Shown here piece by piece: positions 57,101-64,000 of a stretch of DNA of 64,000 nt; position 1 is the first letter of the stretch, and every line of letters starts with the position of its first letter. The position numbers were made by a program, and so were the translations under genes. Under the pieces are notes generated by a model. It worked only from the letters and a program-made list of their open reading frames with translations, did no database searches and was not told where the DNA came from. Where the stretch lies: the NCBI RefSeq assembly GCF_036195325.1, contig NZ_CP108101.1, positions 2,852,001-2,916,000 on the forward strand. The letters are read 5' to 3'. Source of the DNA: Streptomyces sp. NBC_00234 (lineage in GTDB: Bacteria > Actinomycetota > Actinomycetes > Streptomycetales > Streptomycetaceae).

Positions 57101-57247
57101 GTCGTCGGCTCCGAACCAGCTTCGCACCCCGTCGACGAGGGCCTTGCCCTCGACCTGGGCGGCGAACGCCGGTTGCGGCAGGCCCGCTAAGAGCAGCCCC
57201 ACAATCGTGCCGGTCGTCAGATTTCGGCGTGTGCGTCGTCCGAACAT
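48179..57247 (-). CDS. Secreted RHS-repeat polymorphic toxin with Hint domain and HNH-like C-terminus
   Basis: A giant 3022-residue protein. A signal peptide (RRTRRNLTTGTIVGLLLAG, cleaved near AFAAQ) opens it. DNRLRE-type carbohydrate-binding-like modules lie near residues 315-435 and 760-930, golvesin-like beta domains near 470-570 and 2000-2130, and YD/RHS repeats span roughly 1270-2560 and end in the core signature YDMGFRNYDPGLNRFTTRD. A hydrophobic pretoxin linker follows (about 2625-2734). A Hint autoprocessing domain runs from CTNSFVPGTRVVMADGS (2735) to LLVHN (2883). The 139-residue tip has DPDHVHELQLGGADAASNLK, an HNH-like nuclease motif. The ATG at 57247 is chosen; GTG at 57259 is possible. 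Confidence 0.93.
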   Translation of the reverse strand: MFGRRTRRNLTTGTIVGLLLAGLPQPAFAAQVEGKALVDGVRSWFGADDDGGDGERSRPPELPDEGVTDNQRLPEGREAPKPKRTAELKDRRTPSARYWKLSDGRVQAEVSGTPTHYESGKDWKAIDTTVRPTGRDGFSHANTTNVAGTSFGSDPDRLVRFATESGHWVTVGLKKPAESKLTPKVSGNAVTYAGALGTGADLRYTVGHGSVKEDIVLAAPPAGSAAYTFTLDTKGLTANQLKNGSIALYSESGGSGRPELVIPAPFMTDAKKDAGSAYGTSSSDAVQQKLTGAKGSYELVLRPDAKWLAAPERQYPVVIDPTISIAPTSTQSQDVMISSDDPAENYDGNWRLSVGATSLGGASRALVRFPLTGVPAGVKLDSADLKLYYDQTHGTADTDVPLEAHRATSAWDETTATWNSAKDITGELSGTSVVVDDGDTGATAAKGAWPASGNTAFTQYAVNKDYLYNKDTVAGDTYTWQPQIPSDGTYRVDVHSIPASDRATNVPYTVTYDGGTKAYTVDQTAGTGGVWKTLGSHPFKAGTAGKVVLGDGPASTSTSVIADAVRLTKGGTVTKRAGVVNTWHSFGVTDTVQSWINGTNTNNGFVVKAADESATGPMGGPRYEAAEFAYKGEGANFPRLVLTWGRPGVTLDAPRVIHSTGAELNWSAYVDPSTVSTADDIVEYQVHRSVFQTFTPSSQTLLAPVAPNSRSFTDSTATPTPADSADTFGNVFYYMVAVKTRDGQVIPAPTEIVKLPTAGRTTVVLQGDAADTTLASAQPTTGHDAISESGINHPWMTVGNNSATYGKTRALLKFPSLSEVPAGARVLEAQLDLWGTLTTTGTAGAVYELRGLTKDFDESTASWNNATATTPWTAPGGDMGTAVADTVGEVTNDPARQSWMLTSLAQQWVSQPTSNKGVAIRLKDESLSGPQERTVFLSSEAEEPQLRPQLVVTYIDKSTDSTYYAPDTPSRMIPGDQYGIDVTLTNTTTTEWKSADQALSYTWSLPDGTDATTGGNQLQTALPKNVLPGETVTVKAQLKTPINSDSGNKRLDYVLKWDLRNNTTGTWLSATESIPPLAQNVRVEDPTSDQLGMEKFFSYSGKNTGGGGTLMNNLYAGNTVWQYNALSNPGRGLSTFARFAYNSLDTSDTVLGHGWSAQAASPLRLGAALDFHPNPHPTEVTLPDGDGTSHIFRKQEDGSWKAPAGVHYLLEQGSGVDCTPDKDGDPQAWSLTRPDRTRFFFDCDGYVTSTVDKNGNTQLFTYEERKSNNKPVKFLRYITDPAGRQTLTLDYYSKAESSNPKIIDHLKSMTDVSLRKLTFEYSDKGLLTKLTDGAGSSQPKVFLFEYDATQGNKNVKLVKTTDPRGNATSLDYYYPNEGEDPKFHWYTQQITDRLGGNTGFVYTDTDGTAGSVIETKVTDAENHVTTQVLDGYGRATQITNAKSETSKLNWDPDNNVTRLEEANGAYTTWVYDQKTGYPLEQKDAEANKNGTPARTYTYSTGLNGHIADLFEKRSPEGRTWRFGYDLRGNVTSVTDPKGLATATLDDYTSKSEYDAYGQLTKSIDANGHATVNSDFQPIGFPATITDATNALSTFVYDERGNVTKVTNAKGAVVTQAYDTFARPLEKKEPKDQASGDFITTPAPVYDANDNITRTVSPNGSLSDSVYDKADQLTDSTMPGDEATAPARRTTATYDKVGNVVTITDPRGNETPTVGDHTSTTRYDAVYQPVEMLDSDGGKVTTAYDSVGNIVKVSDPKKNASADPDDYTTSFTNDLNHRVVKTTDAIGNFTSVAYDLDGLTVGKTDSEGNEALAVYDERGALAESKVPFAKDGSGGITYRTTKYAYDQVGNRTKTITPRGVETTDDATDFTAETVYDELNRVKEERSPFDKDVTRYNTPDSTFYFYDSVGNLSSVSAPPSDGQSVRNITEYSYFDNGWTRTAKDPWDITTSYEYNDLGQQTKNTMTSAGGSQQRTMTWDFFDSGNQRARSDDGVPVGKQVVLVDSSDFNNTAIQGNWARTQAEQQYGYDTYSHPAGSGADQFVWQLNIPQNGTYEVLVRHPKMTGAASDAKFTIDYSGGRVTKTVNQTQNTGTWVSLGSYAFVEDGPQKVSVTDQANGTVLADTVKLVRANTGETDTEKKDFTYKYDANGAMVEVKDNSSGAEVDTYKIAYDGGNRISKVEEVASGTVKNTTALTYDANGNPVTSTHDLTWSKIEYDARELVSKVTNADSATAGNQQVTTLEYTARGQLLKQTRPNGNTLGMSYYLDGSVKQSVEKTSGGTVVSQHDLEYSSNGHRSKDVLKLMNADDNAAYINNTYTFGYDPQDRVTKVDKTGDSPATESYTYDRNSNVIEQTVDDTTTTQRYDRNRLLSASAEGVSSTYNYDPLGRLDTVSIGGQTAQKYTYDGFDRQVKARAGSGAASVSTSYTYDPFDRTVSQVTSGAESKTTAFTYLGLDNQVLREELDGKADKSYQYLPSGQQATQIKHKDDGSKEYSQYTTSPRGDIEAITKEDGKTRSTYGYTAYGKDDASQFTGADKPDSGNPGKESYNAFRFNSSRWDKGSGTYDMGFRNYDPGLNRFTTRDSYGGALADMSLATDPFTGNRYAFAGGNPVSFVELDGHLFGMSLSDIGHAALDVVGLIPVVGEVADVANGIWYAAEGNYVDAALSMASAIPLVGYGATAIKAGKYAKKGLDAADTANDVRKSADKVDDVADASSAARKTDGDTPGAPKKEPEAPKCTNSFVPGTRVVMADGSTKAIEELREGDHVLSTDVESSDTRSREVTDTLSSKGGKDLVTLTVDVDGRDGRKTANITSTEAHTYWLPDAGRWVEAVDLEPGAWLRTSSGTWVQVTAVDHQHRTARVHNLTVDGVHTYYVAVAGQSLLVHNANCGPTEVTVKYEQGMSKVEFAKKAAALQKLSDQGKLFKAPNPVKRNSQITKNYKGDLIKRVYDQYGSTNPAFADKLKDRILNRMDPDHVHELQLGGADAASNLKMLDRFTNWHIGTQQIWPQIKNLDDFTPIKIKVEW

Positions 57248-57259
57248 CGCGTATGTCAC

Positions 57260-57619
57260 CCTCAGTGCCTTCGGACCGCACCGGACCAGGCTCTTCGCAG
57301 GGGTGCGCGAAATGACTGGGTGGTGACGGTCGGTACAGGACCGGCTCCCCAGCGTTCGTCACCGGCGCAAGAGTTGTACTGCGTCTGAAGGGGTTCATGT
57401 CAACTGTGAGAACGGATGGGGCATAGCGCACTTAAGGCGCCTTCGTCTCCAGAACCGCCGATAGCCAAGGACCGCATGGAGCCGTGAGGCCGTTGCGGAG
57501 CGCAAGCGGGGCGCAGGCGCAACGGGCCTCGGCCCGTACGCCTTCGAGGAGATCAGCGGGCTGGCCGAATAACCCCTTTCCGTCAGGCGTACCGCCCCTA
57601 CGCCCCGTTCACCAATGGG
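57260..57619. other. Gap between the RHS gene and the iron box, with a possible gene remnant
   Basis: The RHS promoter must lie here. Around 57465-57572 a plus-strand frame reads EAVAERKRGAGATGLG and PYAFEEISGLAE before a TAA, with GC-rich third positions, which resembles the C-terminus of a lost gene. There is no start. Otherwise nothing is evident. Confidence 0.35.
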
Positions 57620-57638
57620 CAAGGGTAGGCTAACCTTC
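57620..57638. promoter_or_regulatory. Iron box (DmdR/IdeR type) upstream of desF
   Basis: The core GGGTAGGCTAACCTT matches 15 of 19 positions of the perfect box found upstream of desA in this window. It lies 62 bp before the desF start, so DmdR1 with Fe(II) should repress desF when iron is sufficient. Confidence 0.82.
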
Positions 57639-57700
57639 CTTCGGACCGCCGCTGCCGGGCTCCCCTCGGGAACCCCGGCCCGTTCCGGAGGAGTGCCCGC

Positions 57701-58552
57701 ATGTCCACCGCCACCGCACCCGCCATAGCTCCCTTCCGGTTCTTCGGCCTGACAGTTCTGCGGACCAGACGGCTCGGGCCGTCCATGCTCCGGGTCACCT
57801 TCGGCGGTCCCGGCCTCGACGGCTTCGCGGCCGGAGGCCGGGACCAGAGCCTCTCGCTCTTCCTGCCGCACCCCGGACAGTCCGACCCCGTGGTCCCGGT
57901 CGACGAGAACGGCGAGTGGTTCGCCGCCTGGCGGGCGCTCCCCGAGGACGAACGGGCGGTCATGCGCTCGTACACGGTGCGGGCCCAGCGCCGCGCGGAC
58001 GACGGCTCGACCGAGATAGACATCGACTTCGCGCTGCACGCGGACGGCGGACCGGCCTCCCGCTGGGCGACCGCCGCCGCTCCGGGCCTGCGCGTCAAAG
58101 CGCTCGGCCCGGCCGTCGAGGACAACACGGCCGTCCGCTTCCGCCCCCCGCAGGGCACCGACTGGGTGCTGATCTGGGCCGACGAGACGGCACTGCCCGC
58201 CGCTTCGGCGGCCCTGGAGTGGCTGCCGGCCGGAATGCGCGCCCTGGTCTGGCTGGAGGTCGGGCACACCGAGGACCGCCAGGCCCTCAACACCGCCTCG
58301 CGAGCAAAGATCAACTGGCTCGTACGCGGGGAGGGCGCCCCCTCCGCGGTGGACGCCGTCCGCGCCGCGGAGCTGCCCTCCGGGACTCCGTACGTCTGGA
58401 TCGCGGGCGAATCCTCGGAGGTGCGGGCGCTGCGCCGACACCTCGTGCAGGAGCGGAAGTTCGACCGCAAGCGGGTGACCTTCGTCGGTTACTGGCGCCG
58501 CGGGCTCAGCGAGGAGCAGTTGCGCGCCGAAGCAGCCACCGAAGGCGCATGA
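57701..58552 (+). CDS. desF: Siderophore-interacting protein (ferric-siderophore reductase)
   Basis: A 283-residue FAD-dependent reductase of the SIP/ViuB family, which frees iron from imported ferrioxamine in the cytosol. The flavin-binding motif is VMRSYTVRAQRR, with FGGPGLDGF upstream; the NAD(P)H domain contains WVLIWADETALPAASAAL and PYVWIAGESSEVRALRRHL, and YWRRGLSEEQLRAE ends the fold. The ATG at 57701 follows GGAGGAG at a normal distance. It carries its own iron box and precedes desABCD by 117 bp. Confidence 0.9.
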   Translation: MSTATAPAIAPFRFFGLTVLRTRRLGPSMLRVTFGGPGLDGFAAGGRDQSLSLFLPHPGQSDPVVPVDENGEWFAAWRALPEDERAVMRSYTVRAQRRADDGSTEIDIDFALHADGGPASRWATAAAPGLRVKALGPAVEDNTAVRFRPPQGTDWVLIWADETALPAASAALEWLPAGMRALVWLEVGHTEDRQALNTASRAKINWLVRGEGAPSAVDAVRAAELPSGTPYVWIAGESSEVRALRRHLVQERKFDRKRVTFVGYWRRGLSEEQLRAEAATEGA

Positions 58553-58603
58553 ACCAGACAACTTCCGGACCCAGGAGGGGACGGGGGACGCGGACGTCAA
58601 AAC

Positions 58604-58622
58604 TTAGGTTAGGCTAACCTTA
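58604..58622. promoter_or_regulatory. Iron box upstream of desA
   Basis: TTAGGTTAGGCTAACCTTA is a nearly perfect 19-bp palindromic iron box of the DmdR1/IdeR class. It lies 48 bp upstream of the desA start and overlaps the expected promoter. Confidence 0.92.
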
Positions 58623-58669
58623 CTTCGACATCGCACCCTCGTCCCCTTTCTCCTGCCCGGAGGGTTTCG

Positions 58670-60151
58670 ATGAAGTTCCCCTCACCCGGGAGGACCCCCC
58701 TCATGCGTTCGCACCTGCTCAACGACTCGACCGCAGAGCACTACCGTCGCTCCGTCACCGCAGGAGTCGAACGGGTCGCGGCCAAACTCGCCGCCACCGA
58801 GCGGCCGTTCAGCGGAATCGGCGTCGACGAGCTGGCGCCCGTCATCGACGCGATAGACCTGGACCGGCCCCTGGGCGACGCGTCGGCCGCTCTCGACGAA
58901 CTCGAGGACGTCTACCTCCGCGATGCCGTCTACTTCCACCACCCGCGCTACCTGGGCCACCTCAACTGCCCCGTCGTCATCCCCGCCGTCCTCGGCGAGG
59001 CCGTGCTCTCGGCCGTCAACTCCTCCCTGGACACCTGGGACCAGAGCGCGGGCGGCACGCTCATCGAGCGCAAACTGATCGACTGGACCACCGAGCGCAT
59101 CGGCCTCGGCCCGGCTGCGGACGGCATCTTCACCAGCGGCGGTACGCAGTCGAACCTCCAGGCCCTCCTGCTGGCCCGTGAGGAGGCCAAGTCCCGCCCG
59201 GAGCACTTCAGCCGGCTGCGGATCTTCGCCTCCGAGTGCAGCCACTTCAGCGTCCAGAAGTCGGCGAAACTCCTCGGTCTGGGGCCCGACTCCGTCGTGG
59301 CCGTGCCCGTCGACAGCAACAAGCGCATGCAGACCGTGGCGCTGGCCCGCGCGCTGGAGCAGTGCGTCGCGGAGGGCGCCGTGCCGATGGCGGTCGTCGC
59401 CACCGCCGGCACCACCGACTTCGGCTCCATCGACCCGCTCCCCGAGATCGCCGCCCTCTGCGAGCGCTTCTCCACCTGGATGCACGTGGACGCCGCCTAC
59501 GGCTGCGGGCTGCTGGCCTCGCGTACCCGCCGCGGCCTCATCGACGGCATCGAGCGCGCCGACTCGGTCACGGTGGACTACCACAAGTCCTTCTTCCAGC
59601 CTGTCAGTTCCTCGGCCGTACTGGTCCGCGACCGGGCGACGCTGCGCCATGCCACGTACCACGCGGAGTACCTCAACCCGCAGCGCATGGCCCAGGAACG
59701 CATCCCCAACCAGGTGGACAAGTCCCTCCAGACCACCCGCAGATTCGACGCGCTGAAGCTCTGGATGACGCTGCGCGTCATGGGCGCCGACGGTGTGGGC
59801 GAGCTCTTCGACGAGGTCTGCGGACTGGCCGCCGAGGGCTGGCGGCTCCTCGCCGCCGACCCGCGCTTCGACGTCGTCGTCGAACCGCAGCTCTCCACCC
59901 TGGTCTTCCGTTTCATCCCCGCGGCCGTCACCGCGCCCGCCGAGATCGACCGGGCCAACCTCTACGCCCGCAAGGCCCTGTTCGCCTCCGGCGAGGCCGT
60001 CGTCGCCGGCACGAAGGTCGGCGACCGCCAGTACCTGAAGTTCACCCTGCTCAACCCCGAAACGACCGCGCAGGACATCACCGCGGTCCTCGACCTGATC
60101 TCGGGCCACGCCGAGCAGTACCTGGGAGACACCCTTGACCGCGCTTCCTGA
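58670..60151 (+). CDS. desA: Lysine decarboxylase of desferrioxamine biosynthesis (PLP-dependent)
   Basis: Converts L-lysine to cadaverine, the first step to desferrioxamine. It has 493 residues, a group II PLP decarboxylase. [18 protein letters not shown] is the cofactor-binding start, [15 protein letters not shown] carries the PLP-ring Asp, and [15 protein letters not shown] holds the Schiff-base lysine. The ATG at 58670 follows GGAGGG at six bases; the ATG at 58703 (MRSHLLNDS) also has a ribosome site and gives a 482-residue protein closer to the usual length. It is the first gene of an operon in which each gene overlaps the next. Confidence 0.94.
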   Translation: MKFPSPGRTPLMRSHLLNDSTAEHYRRSVTAGVERVAAKLAATERPFSGIGVDELAPVIDAIDLDRPLGDASAALDELEDVYLRDAVYFHHPRYLGHLNCPVVIPAVLGEAVLSAVNSSLDTWDQSAGGTLIERKLIDWTTERIGLGPAADGIFTSGGTQSNLQALLLAREEAKSRPEHFSRLRIFASECSHFSVQKSAKLLGLGPDSVVAVPVDSNKRMQTVALARALEQCVAEGAVPMAVVATAGTTDFGSIDPLPEIAALCERFSTWMHVDAAYGCGLLASRTRRGLIDGIERADSVTVDYHKSFFQPVSSSAVLVRDRATLRHATYHAEYLNPQRMAQERIPNQVDKSLQTTRRFDALKLWMTLRVMGADGVGELFDEVCGLAAEGWRLLAADPRFDVVVEPQLSTLVFRFIPAAVTAPAEIDRANLYARKALFASGEAVVAGTKVGDRQYLKFTLLNPETTAQDITAVLDLISGHAEQYLGDTLDRAS

Positions 60152-61409
60152 CCCCCACGACTTCATCGGGATCGGACTCGGACCGTTCAACCTCGGGCTC
60201 GCGTGCCTGACCGAGCCGATCGACGAGCTGAACGGCGTCTTCCTGGAGTCCAAGCCGGACTTCGAGTGGCACGCCGGCATGTTCCTCGAAGGGGCCCATC
60301 TCCAGACGCCGTTCATGTCGGACCTCGTGACGATGGCCGACCCGACGTCGCCGTACTCCTTCCTGAACTACCTCAAGGAGCGGGGCCGGCTGTACTCCTT
60401 CTACATCCGGGAGAACTTCTATCCCCTGCGGACCGAGTACAACGACTACTGCCGCTGGGCTGCCGCGAAACTGAGCAGTATCAGGTTCAACCAGACCGTT
60501 CAGTCGGTTACGTACGAGGAGAGCGACGAGCTCTACACCGTCCGCACCGCCGACGGCGTCTTCCGCGCCCGCCACCTCGTCCTGGGCACCGGAACCCCGC
60601 CGTACATCCCGGAGGCGTGCCAGGGGCTGGGCGGCGACCTGCTGCACAACTCCCGCTACCTGGAGGAGAAGGCGGCGCTCCAGGCCAAGGAGTCCATCAC
60701 CCTCGTCGGCAGCGGCCAGAGCGCGGCGGAGATCTACTACGACCTGCTCTCCGAGATCGACGTGCACGGCTACCGGCTCAACTGGGTGACCCGCTCCCCG
60801 CGGTTCTTCCCGCTGGAGTACACCAAGCTGACGCTGGAGATGACCTCGCCGGAGTACGTGGACTACTTCCACGCCCTGCCCGAGGAGGCCCGCTACCGGC
60901 TGGAGTCCGGCCAGAAGGGCCTGTTCAAGGGGATCGACGGCGAACTGATCGACGCGATCTTCGACCTGCTCTACCAGAAGAACCTGCCGGGCCCCGTCCC
61001 CACCCGCCTGCTCACCAACTCCTCGCTGAACAGTGCCCGTTACGAGGAGGAGTCCGGCACGTACACGCTCGGCCTGCGCCAGGAGGAGCAGGGCAAGGAC
61101 TACTCCCTGAGCACCCAGGGGCTGATCCTCGCCACCGGCTACAAGTACACCCCTCCGGCCTTCCTCGAACCGGTCACCGGCCGGCTGAGACACGACAGCC
61201 GGGGCCGCTTCGACGTGGCGCGCAACTACAGCATCGACACCACGGGGCGCGGCGTGTTCCTCCAGAACGCGGGCACGCACACCCACTCGATCACCTCGCC
61301 CGACCTGGGCATGGGTGCCTACCGCAACGCGTACATCATCGGCGAACTGCTCGGCCGTGAGTACTACCCGGTCGAGAAGTCCATCGCCTTCCAGGAGTTC
61401 GCGATATGA
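60135..61409 (+). CDS. desB: Cadaverine N-monooxygenase
   Basis: A 424-residue FAD/NADPH enzyme that hydroxylates cadaverine to N-hydroxycadaverine. The FAD motif is [14 protein letters not shown], the NADPH motif [16 protein letters not shown], and the C-terminal family motif [12 protein letters not shown]. It appears to start with the rare codon TTG at 60135, 17 bp inside desA, behind GGGAG; no ATG or GTG gives an intact FAD motif with a better site. The rare start may keep the level low relative to desA. Confidence 0.92.
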   Translation: MTALPDPHDFIGIGLGPFNLGLACLTEPIDELNGVFLESKPDFEWHAGMFLEGAHLQTPFMSDLVTMADPTSPYSFLNYLKERGRLYSFYIRENFYPLRTEYNDYCRWAAAKLSSIRFNQTVQSVTYEESDELYTVRTADGVFRARHLVLGTGTPPYIPEACQGLGGDLLHNSRYLEEKAALQAKESITLVGSGQSAAEIYYDLLSEIDVHGYRLNWVTRSPRFFPLEYTKLTLEMTSPEYVDYFHALPEEARYRLESGQKGLFKGIDGELIDAIFDLLYQKNLPGPVPTRLLTNSSLNSARYEEESGTYTLGLRQEEQGKDYSLSTQGLILATGYKYTPPAFLEPVTGRLRHDSRGRFDVARNYSIDTTGRGVFLQNAGTHTHSITSPDLGMGAYRNAYIIGELLGREYYPVEKSIAFQEFAI

Positions 61410-61951
61410 GCCAGGCCATCGGTACCTTCACCATCCGCCCGCTGGACCCCCTGTCCGACGCCGAGCTGGTGCACGGCTGGGTCACCCACCCCAAGGCGTC
61501 CTTCTGGATGATGGGCGACGCCCGGCTCCAGGACGTCGAGCGCGAGTACATGGCGATCGCCTCCCACGCGCACCACGACGCCTTCATCGGGCTGCACGAC
61601 GGGGAGCCCGCCTTCCTCATGGAGCGCTACGACCCGGCCGAGGTCGAGCTCAAGGGGCTGTACGAGGCCGAGCCGGGCGACATCGGGATGCACTTCCTGG
61701 TCGCCCCCACCGACACCCCGCTGCACGGCTTCACGCTCGCGGTGATCACGGCCGTGATGAAGGAGCTGTTCACCGACCCCTCGGTGCTCCGGGTCGTCGT
61801 CGAGCCCGACGTGCGCAACGGCGCGGTGCACGCCCTGAACAAGGCCGTCGGCTTCGAGATCCTCCGCGAGATCGTCAAGCCCGAGAAGACCGCGCTGCTC
61901 AGCGCCTGCACCCGTGAACAGTTCCAGGCCACGACCGGAGGGCTCTCCTGA
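61406..61951 (+). CDS. desC: N-hydroxycadaverine acyltransferase
   Basis: A 181-residue GNAT-like acyltransferase of the IucB/RhbD group that adds succinyl or acetyl groups to N-hydroxycadaverine. [19 protein letters not shown] and [20 protein letters not shown] are typical, with the acyl-CoA site near [17 protein letters not shown]. It overlaps desB by four bases (ATGA) and desD by one base (TGATG). Confidence 0.92.
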   Translation: MSQAIGTFTIRPLDPLSDAELVHGWVTHPKASFWMMGDARLQDVEREYMAIASHAHHDAFIGLHDGEPAFLMERYDPAEVELKGLYEAEPGDIGMHFLVAPTDTPLHGFTLAVITAVMKELFTDPSVLRVVVEPDVRNGAVHALNKAVGFEILREIVKPEKTALLSACTREQFQATTGGLS

Positions 61952-63726
61952 TGCCGGCCATCACCGAAAGCGTCGCCCACCTCTCCCCCGAGCGCTGGGC
62001 CGTCGCCAACCGGCAGCTGATCCGCAAGGGTCTCGCCGAGTTCACCCACGAACGCCTGCTGGCCCCCGCCCCGCTCGGTGACGACCGCTACTCGGTACGC
62101 AGCGACGACGCGGAGACCGAGTACCGCTTCGCCGCCCGCCGCTTCGCCCTCGACCACTGGCAGGTCGAAGCGGACTCCATCACCCGCCACCGGCACGGCG
62201 CCGAACTCCCGCTGGACGCGCTGGAGTTCTTCATCGAGCTGCGCTCGACACTGGGGCTCTCGGAAGAGATCCTGCCGGTCTACCTGGAGGAGATCTCCTC
62301 CACGCTGGCCGGAACCGCGTACAAACTGACCAAGGAACCGGCCACCTCCGCCGAGCTCGTCGCCGCGGGGTTCCAGGCGATCGAGACCGGGATGACCGAG
62401 GGCCACCCGTGCTTCGTCGCCAACAACGGGCGCCTCGGCTTCGGCGTGGACGAGTACCGCGCGTACGCCCCCGAGACGGCGGCCGAGATCCGGCTGGTCT
62501 GGCTGGCCGCCCGCCGCGACCGCGCCACGTTCACCGCGGGCGCCGGACTGGACTACGGGACGCTGATCGCCGGTGAACTGAGCGAGGAGACCCGCGGCCG
62601 GTTCGCCGGGACGATGAGTGGTCTGGGTCTCGACCTCGACGACTACCTCCTCATCCCGGTGCACCCCTGGCAGTGGTGGAACAAGCTGTCCGTCACCTTC
62701 GCCGGAGAGCTCGCCCAGCAGCACCTGGTCTGCCTGGGCGAGGGCGACGACGCCTATCTCGCGCAGCAGTCGATCCGTACGTTCTTCAACGCCGACCACC
62801 CCGAAAAGCACTATGTGAAGACGGCTCTCTCCGTCCTCAACATGGGCTTCATGCGCGGGCTCTCGGCCGCGTACATGGAGGCGACGCCGGCGATCAACGA
62901 CTGGCTCGCGGGGCTCGTCGAGCGCGACGAACTGCTGCGCCGGGCCCGGTTCTCGATCATCCGGGAGCGGGCGGCGATCGGCTACCACCACCGGTCCTAC
63001 GAGGCGGCGACCGCCAAGGGCTCCCCGTACCTGAAGATGCTCGCCGCGCTGTGGCGCGAGAGCCCCGTCCCGGACCTTGCGCCGGGCGAGCGGGTCGCCA
63101 CGATGGCCTCGCTGCTCCACACCGACCACGAGGGCAGCTCCGTCGCGGGTGTGCTCATCGCCGAGTCGGGCCTCACGCCCGCGCAGTGGCTGCGCGGCTA
63201 CCTGGACGCCTATCTCGTCCCGGTGCTGCACAGCTTCTACGCCTACGACCTGGTGTTCATGCCGCACGGCGAGAACGTCATCCTGGTCATCGAGGACGGG
63301 GCCGTACGCCGCACGATCTTCAAGGACATCGCCGAGGAGATCGCGGTCATGGACCCGGACGCGGTGCTGCCGCCCCAGGTCGAGCGCATCCGTGCCGAGG
63401 TCCCCGAGGACATGAAGCTGCTGTCGGTCCTCACCGACGTCTTCGACTGCTTCTTCCGCTTCCTGGGCGCGGGTCTGGCCACGGAGGGAATCCTCGACGA
63501 GGACACGTTCTGGCGGACGGTCGCGGAGTGCGTGACCGGCTACCAGGAGTCCGTGCCGTACCTCGCGGACAAGTTCAAGCAGTACGACATGTTCACGGAG
63601 GAGTTCTCGCTGTCCTGCCTGAACCGCCTCCAGCTGCGCAACAACAAGCAGATGGTCGACCTGACGGACCCGGCGGGCGCGCTGCAGCTGATCGGCACCC
63701 TGAAGAACCCGATCGCGGGCTTCTAG
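61951..63726 (+). CDS. desD: Desferrioxamine synthetase (NRPS-independent siderophore synthetase)
   Basis: A 591-residue IucA/IucC-family ATP-dependent ligase that joins and cyclises three hydroxysuccinylcadaverine units into desferrioxamine E, or B-type products. The ATP-grasp-like core shows HPWQWWNKLSVTF, EKHYVKTALSVLNMGFMRGL, YHHRSYEAATAKGSPYLKML, VFMPHGENVILVIEDG and RRTIFKDIAEEI, with the ATP- and metal-contacting residues. Length is normal. The operon ends here at a strong hairpin. Confidence 0.94.
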   Translation: MPAITESVAHLSPERWAVANRQLIRKGLAEFTHERLLAPAPLGDDRYSVRSDDAETEYRFAARRFALDHWQVEADSITRHRHGAELPLDALEFFIELRSTLGLSEEILPVYLEEISSTLAGTAYKLTKEPATSAELVAAGFQAIETGMTEGHPCFVANNGRLGFGVDEYRAYAPETAAEIRLVWLAARRDRATFTAGAGLDYGTLIAGELSEETRGRFAGTMSGLGLDLDDYLLIPVHPWQWWNKLSVTFAGELAQQHLVCLGEGDDAYLAQQSIRTFFNADHPEKHYVKTALSVLNMGFMRGLSAAYMEATPAINDWLAGLVERDELLRRARFSIIRERAAIGYHHRSYEAATAKGSPYLKMLAALWRESPVPDLAPGERVATMASLLHTDHEGSSVAGVLIAESGLTPAQWLRGYLDAYLVPVLHSFYAYDLVFMPHGENVILVIEDGAVRRTIFKDIAEEIAVMDPDAVLPPQVERIRAEVPEDMKLLSVLTDVFDCFFRFLGAGLATEGILDEDTFWRTVAECVTGYQESVPYLADKFKQYDMFTEEFSLSCLNRLQLRNNKQMVDLTDPAGALQLIGTLKNPIAGF

Positions 63727-63738
63727 GACACGACAACG

Positions 63739-63790
63739 GTCCCCGGTCGCCGGACGGGCTCGGTTCCGAGCCTGTCCGGCGACCGGGGAC
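63739..63790. terminator. Very strong bidirectional terminator
   Basis: A 25-bp stem (63739-63763 with 63766-63790; one G-T wobble) closes on a minimal loop, starting 12 bases after the desD stop. It also ends ten bases before the stop of the converging hexosaminidase gene, so it serves both operons. Confidence 0.9.
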
Positions 63791-63800
63791 GACGGTCACC

Positions 63801-64000
63801 TCACTCCGCGCCCCAGGGAACCTGCGGCGACCGGTAGTAGTTGATGCCTAGCGCCGAGAACCGCGGCCCCTGCGCGGCGAGCCGGACCTTGTACGACTCC
63901 CAGTCGTGCGTGGCCGCGGGGGACCATCCCAGTTCCGCGACCCCCGGCAGCCGGGGGAACGCCATCTGCTCGATCTCCTCGCTGTTCGTCAGCGTCTCCG
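63801..64000 (-). CDS. Beta-N-acetylhexosaminidase (GH20), C-terminal part (cut by window edge)
   Basis: Only the last 65 residues are in the window. EQMAFPRLPGVAELGWSPAA is the conserved GH20 end of barrel, containing the Trp that lines the GlcNAc site, followed by WESYKVRLAAQGPRFSALGI and the end WGAE. A beta-N-acetylhexosaminidase next to desABCD is the order I recall from Streptomyces coelicolor. It is presumably secreted and acts on chitin oligomers, but signal and catalytic residues lie outside the window. Confidence 0.82.
   Translation of the reverse strand, partial: ETLTNSEEIEQMAFPRLPGVAELGWSPAATHDWESYKVRLAAQGPRFSALGINYYRSPQVPWGAE

Noticed and set aside
46922..57190. Two plus-strand frames of about 1170 residues across the RHS gene
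   Set aside because: Shadow frames of the RHS gene; repetitive valine/aspartate-rich text mirrors the YD repeats on the other strand.

Overview
The window is high-GC actinobacterial chromosome, almost certainly Streptomyces. GC-rich third codon positions, frequent GTG starts, CsoR- and DmdR/IdeR-type boxes, a desABCD desferrioxamine operon and leucine-catabolic genes next to it all fit a core region of a Streptomyces chromosome. I see no rRNA or tRNA gene, CRISPR array, insertion sequence or prophage.

Region by region: (1) 1-3257, inositol catabolism: iolB (cut by the window edge), a Cgl0158-type aldolase and iolC on the minus strand, divergent from a TIM-barrel isomerase, with a 40-bp palindrome between them. 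(2) 3455-8069, a 65-aa helix-turn-helix protein, a zinc alcohol dehydrogenase, a decayed ORF, and the copper pair copZ-copA behind a near-ideal CsoR operator. (3) 8070-12381, a gap with two tandem hairpins, citrate synthase and a RecD2-like helicase. (4) 12688-17876, a LacI-regulated carbohydrate module of unknown substrate: Gfo/Idh/MocA dehydrogenase, DUF993 aldolase/lyase and two TIM-barrel isomerases. (5) 17968-23907, EamA exporter and divergent LysR regulator, secreted GH3 glycosidase, secreted S37 peptidase, small secreted cysteine-containing protein. (6) 24059-33667, a fused ABC exporter, then a ThDP enzyme, ureohydrolase and sodium/solute symporter divergent from a PucR regulator. (7) 33843-38899, acyl-CoA dehydrogenase, TesB thioesterase, CDF metal transporter, LCP protein and a conserved protein. 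(8) 39065-45582, TetR regulator divergent from a complete leucine/isovalerate block (methylcrotonyl-CoA carboxylase beta and alpha, HMG-CoA lyase, isovaleryl-CoA dehydrogenase type). (9) 45707-57247, an accessory island: GNAT protein, small unknowns, a decayed gene duplicate, two overlapping immunity-like genes and a 3022-residue RHS/Hint polymorphic toxin with an HNH-like C-terminus. (10) 57620-63790, iron-regulated desF and desABCD, closed by a strong terminator facing a GH20 hexosaminidase that runs off the window.

The most interesting parts are the uncharacterised sugar module (4); the ThDP enzyme plus ureohydrolase pair in (6), which may be a 2-ketoarginine decarboxylase and guanidinobutyrase rather than acetolactate synthase and agmatinase; and the polymorphic toxin island in (9), which lies where the ferrioxamine-binding lipoprotein gene desE would be expected and carries relics of earlier module exchange. 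All functional assignments come from reading motifs and gene order; no database search was possible.
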